From Smittium mucronatum (lineage: Eukaryota > Kickxellomycota > Harpellomycetes > Harpellales > Legeriomycetaceae), in NCBI GenBank assembly GCA_001953115.1, contig LSSL01001141.1, positions 1-37,456 of the forward strand: a stretch of DNA of 37,456 nt, written 5' to 3'. The position numbers were made by a program, and so were the translations under genes. This document shows, one piece after another, positions 24,957 through 34,773 of the stretch; within the stretch, counting starts at the first letter, position 1, and the number at the start of each line of letters is the position of its first letter. The notes under the pieces were generated by a model, which had not been told where the DNA came from, made no database searches, and saw only the letters and a program-made list of their open reading frames with translations.

Positions 24957-25407
24957 TCAATAAAAATGAATAAAAACGAATAAAAACACTATTAAAAAAT
25001 TTAAAAAAAGTTGAAATTTTTCTAAATTTTTTTTGTCCCAACTTCGCTCCGTCGCTATAGCAGCTCCATACTCACTGGGCATCGATTCAATAGAATTGGA
25101 GTTCTATTAAAACCTTCCAGTATTAATAGACAGAAAAAAAAAAAGACATCCAAAAATTTCGCCCTTTCCAATTCAATTATTTGGATAGCGTCGTCAGCGC
25201 ATAGCTTGTAAAAATATTTTCATCGGGTCCTTCAGATTTCCTTTTATTTGGAGCAGGTACTATCATGCTGCTCGGCGTTATTTCGGAAATGAATTTACTC
25301 TTTCTTTTTTTTTTTATGAATTAAATTCGTTTGTAAGGATAAAAAAAGCTAATTTCACCTTTGTTCCGCTCTGGTTCAAAATTGCTAAGGTTCCTCCCTC
25401 ATTACTA
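24957..25407 (-). CDS. Candidate small spliced gene, 5' end not found
   Basis: Four blocks on the minus strand join in phase with no stop: 25407-25359, 25299-25261, 25204-25148 and 25103-24957. The introns between them are 59, 56 and 44 nt with GT/AG ends, the first two typical for this window. The product reads SNEGGTLAILNQSGTK, SKFISEITPSSMI, LCADDAIQIIELERAKFLD, then NSNSIESMPSEYGAAIATER and SWDKKNLEKFQ, ending in a hydrophobic tail with TGA at 24959-24957. Three in-phase junctions and the residue mix argue for a gene, about 97 codons as seen. An upstream exon with ATG is missing from my model: the open frame reaches back only to a TGA near 25424. The hydrophobic tail may be unspliced intron. 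The gene lies downstream of RPN1 on the same strand. I do not recognise the family. Confidence 0.4.
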
Positions 25408-25733
25408 CTAAAAAATCGGTTTCATCTCTTCTCAACTTTCATTTTACTAATTTTTTAAATAAAATATGAATAAAAATATTCCATATTGTAATGAAGAGAT
25501 GGGGAGGAAAGATCAATGCAAAAAGATACGATAAACCACCTAAAATCTTATAAGTTAGTCTGAAATACATATAGATTAAATAAAAGAAGTTTCAAGTGAA
25601 AGAAAAAAGATACGTTTTATTTATTGAAGAATATGTATGAAAATTTGACAGTAAAGCATAAAATATAAAATAAAAATAAAAATAAAACATTGATTTTGAC
25701 AAAGTTTACGAAAGGAATATTCATAAATAGACA

Positions 25734-28700
25734 TTATTCGAAATCAGGGTTCTTATATAATATGACAAACCGCTCCATAATACTAGAAGTGGTTAAATAC
25801 TCCTCCGTTGCGAGTTCAGCGCGTTCACCATGAGACAACAATACAGGAGTAGTGTGAGTCTGAAAGCCGGACAAAGTCTTGGGCTTTCCAGCTTGACCTA
25901 CAGCCTCGACAGATTGTCCAACTCTTACACTAACAGAAATGGGAACAAGTTTATCTTCCACATCTTCATCGATTGCGGATGAATCATTTTGGTTATCGCC
26001 TGAGGATTCTGGCACATCTGATGATGATTTATTGGAAGAATCATTGCGAATATCAGATGAAAGCATGAAGGTTGTCATTTGACGAGTGGACATAGCTCTT
26101 ACCAAGTAATACAGCATGTAGTGGCATGAGCCCAACAATGATTGTTTTTTGGGGGAGGTACAAGTAATCAAAGGTATTATAAGACTAGCAAGAGCCATAG
26201 GCGAAACAATTGAACGATCAAAATGAAGTGGAGATAGGGTCATAGTACCTTTAGCCATATGAACCAAACCCTGAGCAATTCTCACCATAAATAAACAGTC
26301 AGGGGATTTGTAGTAGTAAGAAGCAAGCTGGCGCAACATTTGTGCTAGGCGAGCGTTATTGGTACCAGCGCCAGCATAACCCATAGCTAAGATGGCATTA
26401 CAGGCAATTTCCGGATCACTATCATGAGAATATTTGCTAAGAGTCTCAAGGACAGTAACTGTCGGGTTGGAGACGTACAGTAAACCAATTGCCAGGGGAA
26501 CGGCCCTTTTAACACCTGGTTCGCCATAATGCATCAGATGAGAAAATGATCTGTAGGCCATTTCAGCACCAACGGGTTCAGCCATTGAAATCATGGAGAT
26601 TCCCAAAACAGCAAACATTTGATGAAGTTTCTCCTTTGGAAGAGCTGAGTTTTCTTCAGACTCATCGGATGAGTCCCTTGAATCATCTTTGTTATCTTCA
26701 GACTCTTGAGAACTTGGGTGGGCTCCACAAATTTCCAGTAACTTTTGGATTTGCAAAACGTCACCTGATCCTGCGTAAGAACAAATCTGAATAAGAACCG
26801 ATGCTTGTTCTCCGATAGGATGGTAATCAATCGCTTTCAAGGTCTCAAGAGTAGCGTCAGTATCATCAGGTCGACCGAAATACAACAACGCAAGTCCTAA
26901 AATCATGTATCTTGAAAATGGTTTATCGAGCTCGGATTCGCTGCGTTCCATGATTGCTTGAAGAATCGATGAGGCGATATCGCCGTTACATGATCCAATA
27001 CAAACCATACCAGCGGAAAGGGATGCAATTGAAGCCAAATCGGTTGATATATCAGTATCAGAAATAAATGGTGAAAGTATCTCGACTATATCATCGCGCT
27101 GGGATCCAGCGTATGAAATTCCGAGACCAGATAATGCAGCAGATTTGAGCTTGGAACTAAGATTTGGGTCTTCCAAGTATTCGGATAAAAGGGCTTTAGC
27201 GGAATCAGTGTCATCAGTGACGCTCGATGTGAGAATTCCAATACCAAGAATAGCACCTGCTTTGATATATGTGTCGCTAGTGTAAAGATATTTATCTATT
27301 AAACCCAATCCTTTCTCTACATCCCAGAGAGTAATCATGCCAATAGAGGCAGATGCGCTGAGCATTCCACTATCTCTATTTTTGTAAACCCAGGCATTCC
27401 CATCATCCTCAGATGTCATTAGCTTATCTATTCCAAAACCTGCATTCACAAAGGCATTTACAAAAGTTGAGGCTAGATTTTGCTTAGCAGAATCAATAGT
27501 CGGTCCAGCAAATCTTGAATTTTCCAGGTTGGACTTGTATATATCCTCAGGAACTTTTGGATCCATCAGATTAAGTTGGTTGGCCATGTCCAGGAATCTC
27601 TGAGAAAGTTTGGAATTATCCATGGATTCTAATATAAGAGGGTCTTCCTCAGCAAGTTCAGGCATGTATATTTGTTGTTGGGAGAGCATGAATGCCAATT
27701 GGATTTTCTCCCTTCTAAATTGTGAAATAGGCAAAAATAAGGCGCATTTAAATCAGATTATGATTGGTTTTTTTTAATAAATATAATAAAAAGGTACCTT
27801 GTTTTAGCATTTTTGAAGTCCTCCTCAATATAATCAGGACGGTTTAGTTTTAGAGATATTTCAAGGCACTGAGAGGGGGAGCCAAATTTAGAGTATAAGA
27901 TTCTAGCGACCTCCAAGAAAGACTTATTGTTAGGAGGTGCAATCAAAGGAGAACAAGCAATGAGATATCTGCAAGTGCGCTCGTAAGTATTTTTATCGAC
28001 AGCTTCGATAATATGCTCTATGGAATTGATTTGTTGAAGCAGATCTACGGCATCGGATTCTGCGTTATGCTGGAAAAAAAACTTAACTAAGATGGTGCAT
28101 AATTTTTCAATCTTTTCGAAAGAATATTCAGAACCAAAGGTGACGTTTCCAATTTCCATTGCCAAGTGTCTAAAGACCGAAAAAGATGTTATTATGGATG
28201 AAATTAAGTTTAGGAATGAAAAACAAGATACCTAATATACTCATGGCCCCAGTTGAAAATCTCATCTTCAGAAATTCCAGCTTCGAAACGGTATTTAAGA
28301 CAATCAAAAGTACCTTCGGTGTCATAAGCCATACCCAGTAATGATAAAATGTCAGCAAAAGCTTCCTAAAAAATAAATACAAAAAAAAATAAGATAATGG
28401 GTTAAAAAATTTAAAAAAAGGGATATAAAAAAATACTTTATCGGGGCTAGAGGACCAGCTTCCATAAATATCCTTTAAATTTGAATAATGGGATTTCAAG
28501 TATTTCAAAGGTTTGGGAACGGATGTCATAGTTCCTGAAGAGGATCTAATGAGTACACGGATTTGCTCCAAGGCAGGTCTATGAAGAGAAAAATCAACAT
28601 CCTTCAGTCTCTCGACGAGCATATCAAGTTCATCTATGATCTTTTGATCTTCCTCAGACTATTTGGGTAATAAAGATAATAAATAAATATAATGAAGGGG

Positions 28701-28923
28701 GGGGGGTAAAGGATAGAAATATAGGATAGGTAGAAATATGTGAAAAAACCCCAAGAAAGGTGAAACATGAAGAAAATGGGGTGGGTGAGGATATATGTAA
28801 TCTTACAATTTCATCAGCATTATTGTCTTTAGAGTTTTTTCCATTTTTCAACTTAGAAATTGAATCAGAATCCTTTTTGTCAGATTTATCAGCAGCTGAG
28901 GATTGTTTTTGGAGATCGACCAT
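25734..28923 (-). CDS. RPN1: 26S proteasome regulatory subunit RPN1 (PSMD2)
   Basis: This is a non-ATPase subunit of the proteasome base that binds ubiquitin receptors and shuttle factors and sits beside the ATPase ring. The exons on the minus strand are 28923-28807, 28658-28437, 28365-28232, 28169-27798 and 27714-25734. Introns are 148, 71, 62 and 83 nt and all junctions are in phase, giving 941 residues (human 908, yeast 993). The N-terminus (residues about 1-39) is a charged, low-complexity K/D/S segment. Family landmarks follow: YGSWSSSPDKEAFADILSLL, WGHEYIRHLAMEIG, PC-repeat cores such as KAGAILGIGILTSS and AALSGLGISYAG, GEPGVKRAVPLAIGLLY, and GYAGAGTNNARLAQMLRQL (residues about 740-760). 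An acidic S/D/E insert at about 613-640 lies where other RPN1 proteins have a charged loop. The ATG at 28923 is chosen because it gives a normal N-terminus; the frame is also open upstream. The stop is TAA. Confidence 0.96.
28697..28706. repeat. Homopolymer G10 in RPN1 intron 1
   Basis: Ten G residues lie inside the first and longest RPN1 intron (28806-28659); on the transcript they read as C10 upstream of the acceptor. Confidence 0.85.
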
Positions 28924-29601
28924 TTTTAATACTTTAAATGCAACTGTAATACTAAAAAGAGCCTTTGAAGTCTGAAAAAATAACACTCTTATAGCTCTTG
29001 TCAAATGTGCAGTGTATGGAAAGAATTGGGCTACATCATAAAGGTTAAAGAGGCTAGGCCAATAAACAACCAAGCAACATTGATTTGCGTTTATGTCATT
29101 TGGATTTTAGCAAATAGGGTAGACTGAACTATACACGTAATATACTAACAGTTTTGGAGTATTGGAGAGAGGCCAATCTAAAGAGTTGATAATTGGATGA
29201 CATGAAGTGCATTGAGATCTTGATTCGAGAATCAATGCTTAGGCCACCAAGTCTAAAATTAAACTGAAAACCCAAATTTATTGCAAGACGAAATGCCATA
29301 CAGCTCAGATGTTCTGGAGGCAAGAAATGCTTCAGGGAATTTTACCCATTCTCCAAAGACTGCCTGGATAAATATCATCTTTACGAATAAAAGATGATTT
29401 GAAATTGAAAAAATTGAAAGCTAATGATATATTTATTAGTCAGACTAAAATATAAAGTAGTATTTGAGATGAATTAAGCTATGGTAGCAAAAATTAAACA
29501 GAGGGGGCATATATGCATGATATTAAATTGAGCTCGATTTATGACTAATACACATGAAAATCCTTAATCATTAGTCCTAGTGTTACAAAAATATTATCCC
29601 T
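28924..29601. other. RPN1 upstream region / TFIIA downstream region
   Basis: About 680 bp between two minus-strand genes. GC is slightly above the deserts. A minus-strand frame at about 29402-29330 reads SSFIRKDDIYPGSLWRMG before a TGA, with further coding-like words down to about 29150 between stops, so an old gene fragment may lie here. It must also contain the RPN1 promoter, but I see no convincing core element. Confidence 0.4.
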
Positions 29602-30117
29602 CTAAGCCTCCCCAGGCTTTCGAGCATTGCAGGCAACTATCTTAACCTTATCGGCAGAGATAATTTCATTCTCGAATTTAAAATTGGGATTTTTAATGAT
29701 GAAGGTCCAAACATCGTCACAAAAGCGGTAGGTCTTTAGGCTTCCCTGAATGAAGTTTTGTAATAAAGAGAAAGTAATTTTTATCAGAACGAGAAAAAAG
29801 TAAAAATCAAGAGAGAAATATCTTTTAAGGTGTGAAGACTAACTTTAATCGTGGCACGGGCTCTAACTCGGTTAGTTAAGGCTTCTGCAATGCTTTTGTC
29901 GAACTAGGGAAATTTTTATCAATAAGCCTTATGATGATACTTATGAAGGGTAAATACGACCACATAGAAACTATCAAAAAGTAAAAGTATCAACCTGCAT
30001 CAAAACACGGATGGCAAGTTGTGGGGTAATATGTCCGGCCTGGATGAGTTCATCTAAAGAATCAGTGAGGGCAAAACCCAAGGTACTCGTTCTATAAAGC
30101 TCATAGTATTGCGACAT
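29602..30117 (-). CDS. TOA2: Transcription initiation factor IIA small (gamma) subunit
   Basis: This is the small subunit of TFIIA, which binds TBP on promoters and stabilises the TBP-TATA complex in RNA polymerase II initiation. The exons on the minus strand are 30117-29995, 29903-29844 and 29745-29602, with introns of 91 and 98 nt, all phase 0. The product is 108 residues, the normal length of the family. Residues 1-50 form the helical bundle region ([20 protein letters not shown], then [19 protein letters not shown]). The C-terminal beta-barrel part carries [18 protein letters not shown] and ends [15 protein letters not shown], a fungal-type C-terminus. The start ATG is the first in frame and the stop is TAG. 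It is divergent from the gene at 31074, with about 950 bp between the two starts. Confidence 0.96.
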
Positions 30118-31073
30118 AACTTACGGGAAATTGATATTTGAGGGGTAACCGACTCTAAAACGAAATGTATAGTTCTGTTTGGAGACGTAATTTAACGAGA
30201 TGTGACCATTATATTATTTCGCGAAAGACTCGTTTTACTGACCACTGAAATTTTTATATCGTATTATGTACCCAACCAAATGGCTACGGCATTCCTAACA
30301 TCTCGTCAGCTTTTTTTCGTAAATTCCTTTATTCGCAGATAATCAAATAATACCAATATTTATAGGCTAATACTATAGGTAGCTAGCCATTATATTAGTA
30401 AACAATGTTTCTAATAGGGCGATTAATGTTATTAAGATTAAGTATTCTATTTTTTATCAAATATATGTTAGTAAAATAGCTGCTCTGTTATAGAGGATTC
30501 AATGCGTTAACCCTTTAAAAACTCTTTAGCCATCCGTAGACTGTTATCCCATCATCTATGGCCAATATATATCCCATTTTACTGTATTTAAAGCAAAGCT
30601 CTCTATCCATTGGCTATCCATATTGTATTTGTCAAATAAATCCCTCAAATTTTTGTAAATTAGAACATGTAGGGCACATGGGCGTTTATGGGGGGTTTTT
30701 TTTTAACGCAGAATTTATAGGGCGTTTATGGGTAATATTGATATTTCAATAAACTATACTGGCTAATTTATTTGTTGCTGAATGAAAAGTTTGGCTTTTT
30801 TTGCAAAAGCATTACTGGACAAGTTTGAATGCTAATCGAATAGAAATATATAGAATCAACAAATAGAAATTGGATATTGGATATTGAGTCCAAAAAACCC
30901 AGTACCAAAATTTCCTTTAGGGACAATTACTAGCAAAACGATGTAATTACATATCATGATTCCAAGGTTATCAGATCACGCCTTATCTTTTTCCTGCATA
31001 TTCATCCGTAATTATTGCTAGCTATATTGGTTATATTTGAATCTGGCTACCCTTCGTTTCGTTCCGGAAAAAA
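30118..31073. other. Divergent intergenic region between TFIIA-gamma and the 31074 gene
   Basis: It should hold both promoters. GC is higher than in the deserts. It contains a direct repeat GGGCGTTTATGGG (about 30682-30694 and 30720-30732). A plus-strand frame at 30558-30752 of 64 codons starts with ATGGCC, with no recognised domain. Another ATG near 30279 opens MATAFLTSRQLFFVNSFIRR, which resembles a mitochondrial targeting peptide but stops at once. I support none of these as a gene. Confidence 0.5.
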
Positions 31074-32997
31074 ATGTCCTTTAGAGAGCAAGTCTTGAGT
31101 CATTTTTGTTTTAGTTTCTAAAAATTTATTCGGCGTAACATCATTTTTAAATTTATTTCGTTTTTTTTCAGCCTTATTCTCGATTCCCAAGAAAAGATTG
31201 AAAAAGAAAGAAAAAGGTGCTCCGCCAGAAATGTACATTTAAATCCGTCTCTTGTACCCCTATATGAGTTATATACTTATGAAAATATCCTAGGAAGAAT
31301 TGCTCGCCATCAGGGATATATCTTTATTAGAAGCTTTATCCGAGAAATCTTCATTTCTTGTGTCATTCTTTGAAAAAAAGCCTTGTATTTTAAATGCAGA
31401 GGAATCTTCCATCTTTGATTCCAAAGATTTTGAAAAGGGTTTATTTAAATCGAGCTGTGTTATCCAAGAAGAAGCTAAAACTTTATCTCAGTCCGAAATT
31501 AATAAGCTTTATACTAGTGAATTCGTTTACTATGATTTTACTTTGGAATTTGTTATTCTTCACAGCAGAATGTATAATATTAGAGAATGTTGGAAAGGTA
31601 TTGTGTCCTTGCCTTATATTTCGTAGAATTTATATTTTTATTATTTTCTTTTTCTTTTTAGCTTTTTTAAAATCTTCAGATTTTACTGAGCATGCTGAGG
31701 TTCAAGATTCCATTTATAGCATTATATCAGCCACACAGGTTGGAAGGTTAGATATTATGTTTTTTTCAAAATCTTTCACCATCAGCTGAAAATAAAACCT
31801 CCCTATTCTAGCAAAATACTCTTCAAACTTCCTGTACTAAAGAGCTTTGGACAATCGTTCTTGATATATTTGAAATTCTTTCCCACCTTAGACCATCGGT
31901 CAATAGGTACTTATCTTCTCATTAATTTATCATTATTTATTTATCTTCAATTTTTTAATTTGTTTAGAAAAAAAAATGAATTTCAAAATAAAAAAAAACA
32001 ATTTTTTGATACGAAGAATTGTAATCTGTCCTTTTGACTTTTTAATCAAAACTAAAACAAAAGAAAACTACCCTAACTACCTCTATTTTTTCGAGAATCA
32101 TTTTAAAATATTCAGAGTAAGTATTGCCTTCTTAAAAAATATAAATTTATAGATAACTATAACTATTTATTTATTTTAGTGTTATGATGACATCGGATTA
32201 ATTGATCTTAAACTTTCTATCAAATATCACACTTCAATCCATAACAACTCATCTGAGTCCAAAAAATTTGAGCTTGAAGTTCATTCAAAGAACCGTATTA
32301 AATTCAACCCTAATCTTCTCTATGACGCTTTCAGATTTATATTAGGAAGCTCCTTCGATTGGTAAATTTTTTACAATATCTTTTTCTATTCCTCTCATTT
32401 CGCCATCCTTTCAAAACCCTATTAGATAATGTTATTTATTCTCAATAAAGTGATATAGAAAAAAAATTCAATCTACAAGAAAACTTTGCATCCTTCGAAT
32501 CTTTGATTTCACAAAGCCCCACCTGCATTTTAATCAACTACGGTACTTATTACTTCATTACTATTGTCATACCTCTATTATATTTCATCATATCAATAGA
32601 CGATGCTACTGAAAATAATTGCGTTTCTGTGAGAATCACCTGCAAAAATAGGTTAGATTTTATGTTTTGTATTCTTCAGCTTTCTGTTAACTCCAAACTC
32701 TTTAATGGTAAGTATATTTCTTTTCTTGGCTTTTATTTATCCAATCAAACAATATCAATAAACTATCTTGACCTATTTATTCAAGCATCAACACCCCTGA
32801 GTTCTGATTATGACGATATCCTTCATGAATTTGAAAAATATTTGATTGAATTGATAAACTTTAACAATGCATACCACAGCCATCTGCCTCTGAAAACTGT
32901 CTTAAATCGCTTAAATTCAATCGCTGACACCCTTTACCTCAATTTACAAAATCTACAAACTTTTTATGCCAGTTTTGATATAAATATTGCAATTTAA
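31074..32997 (+). CDS. Uncharacterised spliced gene, about 430 aa, frame anomaly
   Basis: I join 31074-31087, 31172-31232, 31294-31597, 31662-31738, 31812-31906, 31968-32116, 32180-32361, 32451-32542, 32600-32707 and 32786-32997. The first intron (31088-31171) would be GC-AG (GCAAGT donor), the only choice keeping phase with the strong TTTTTTTTCAG acceptor; the others are GT-AG. The N-terminus is a charged likely coiled coil (SQEKIEKERKRCSARNEELL). The middle includes ELWTIVLDIFEILSHLRPS, and later YDDIGLIDLKLSIKYHTS; the C-terminus is helical (DDILHEFEKYLIELINF). The exon total is 1294 nt, one base over a multiple of three: exon 6 reaches TGA at 32035-32037 and the frame continues only after a +1 shift. 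Using the acceptor ending at 31785 instead of 31811 restores an open frame (439 aa) with a less natural-looking segment. I recognise no family. The apparent membrane segment at 32543-32599 is an intron. Confidence 0.65.
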
Positions 32998-33300
32998 TAT
33001 TTTTTTTCTCATGTTTCTCCAAAAATTAATAACTAATAACCATTCATATTTTCAATCACTCATTAGTTTTTAGTTTGTAGACCACATACCCATCTTTAAA
33101 TACAAGTTTCTACTCTATTACAATCTTATATTCCTGTTAAATAGAAACGTTTTAAAATCGCTGGAAATTTTATGAAATTCGATTTTTTCTATTCGATTTT
33201 TAATCATAAGAAACATTTCCAGATTATTTTTCATAAAATGTAATTCGATGCGATCCTATAACATTAAAAATTTTAAATTGGGAGAAAATATTGAAATTTT
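32998..33300. other. 3' flank of the 31074 gene
   Basis: AT-rich DNA with no gene. No clear AATAAA lies close to the stop. Confidence 0.5.
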
Positions 33301-33585
33301 CTGAAAACTAGTTTATTGAAGATTGACCCCTTGTATAGTGAATTGGAACCAATGTTATCTAACTAAATCTAACCCCAAAGAATAGATGTTTCCTAATATA
33401 TGGTCAGCTTTTACCCAAAAAATTAAAAACCTGGAAATTTCCGAAATTCTAAGAAACGATGGGTGGATTTATTAAATGTAGTCCGCTTTCATCTTCGTTT
33501 TTCTGAAATATTCTGTTGATTTTTTTGTTTTTTTTATGAGGTTTTATTCATTATTTGTAGTGATTTAAAATTGAATTCAAGCTAG
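33301..33585 (+). pseudogene. Decayed coding stretch
   Basis: One frame carries KTSLLKIDPLYSELEPMLSN, later SKKRWVDLLNVVRFHLRFSE, and ends SDLKLNSS before TAG at 33583-33585, with about five internal stops in 94 codons. The segments are protein-like and in the same frame. The gene is not recognised, and no splice structure is evident. Confidence 0.35.
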
Positions 33586-34488
33586 TGATATGTACAAGTA
33601 ATTTGTTAGTGAAAAGGCCTACGTAAATTAAGGCACAAATATTAAATTAATTGTATTTTTATAATATTTTTTAAAAATTATTTTTTATTTACCTGTAAAT
33701 ATGGATAAATTGTACACGAGGAGTTTTTATAGCCTTCCTAAAGTATCAAAAATATTTTTCTAATATTGAAGTATTATTTATAATAGTATTTAGAATTAAA
33801 ACCCCTGACTTTCTTTTTTTTTTTGAGAAAAATAATTTCAAAATTATCATGAAGCCTTCTAATTGATTGGCCCAATAGTCAAGTCATAATTTTCTTTATT
33901 TTTTTTGTTATTAGTATAATCAGCTGGCTTTAAATGGGTTGAGGGGGAAAAAAAAGCAATTTTGACTATACTGGAATATCTTTTTATATTTATATTCTCT
34001 TATTTATGAAAATGATTTTATAATTCACAATTTATATCTATATTTTTTAATAAAAAAAGCTTTTTTCGTTTATTATTTTACTAATTAGTTTATAAGTATT
34101 GACTCAAATGTAATTTTTTTACAAATATCTGTTTTTTAGGTATCAGTTAAGAATAGTTAAATTTATTAAAAGATGAAATATTTCGCTTGACATTAAAAAA
34201 AATTTATCAAATTTTTCTGAGGGTTTGAAGATTCTAAAAGTTAGATATTATAATGATATCGTTTAAAAATGGTTAAATTGCAAAAAAAAATATGATTAAG
34301 TAAATTTGAATCGAAATGTGCTAATGAAAATCAAAAGTTAAAAGTGTAAAATTAAATAAAAAGAAATCAATTTAGGTATACATGGGTAAGTTTTAAATCA
34401 GATTAGGTAAAAAAATATTAAAAGAATGCTCCAACTTGAATCAAAAAATAATCTTTATTGACTTATTAAAATAAAAAAAGATTAAATT
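33586..34488. other. AT-rich intergenic DNA
   Basis: No gene, RNA or repeat is supported. Confidence 0.6.
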
Positions 34489-34773
34489 ATCCATTGCTCG
34501 GACGAAAACACACTCATGAAATTTAATGAAATTTTACTCCTATCAGGCTGATGGATTTCATCAAAACCAAAATAAAAACTTTCGATTTGTTAAAACTTAT
34601 AGGGTTTTGAGTGTTATTTTATATCATCTTATGCATAAATCGATTTTCCAAATTGTAAATCTTCAATTATTTTCGATTTTAATTTCAAGAATTCTCTAAA
34701 AAAAGGATATTTTAACCGCCTCTGTATGGTTTTAGAAAAAAATTTAGGGTTAAAGAAGTGTAACCTTATATAA
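34489..34773 (+). pseudogene. Decayed coding stretch, 94 codons with five stops
   Basis: A single frame reads HCSDENTLMKFNEILLLSG, stop, WISSKPK, several stops, GFECYFISSYA, stop. It is then open for 44 codons including KKGYFNRLCMVLEKNLGLKK, to TAA at 34771-34773. This is roughly half the stops expected in DNA this AT-rich, with a protein-like residue mix. No family is recognised. Confidence 0.4.

Noticed and set aside
26546..26830. Open frames on both strands inside RPN1
   Set aside because: They overlap the conserved RPN1 coding exon in other frames and have no features of their own.
28924..29073. Upstream extension of the RPN1 first exon in the same frame
   Set aside because: The open frame continues to an earlier ATG, but that would add a hydrophobic N-terminus unlike the family; the ATG at 28923 gives the expected charged start.
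31047..31238. Minus-strand frame of 63 codons
   Set aside because: It overlaps the first two exons of the plus-strand gene and consists of K/F/N-rich low-complexity sequence.
32543..32599. A hydrophobic, apparently transmembrane segment in the unspliced frame of the uncharacterised gene
   Set aside because: It is bounded by GT and AG, is 57 nt long like other introns here, and removing it keeps phase and gives a natural soluble sequence.
32663..32690. A possible further 28-nt intron (GTTAGA to TTCAG) in the uncharacterised gene
   Set aside because: It is too short and not a multiple of three; removing it breaks the frame.
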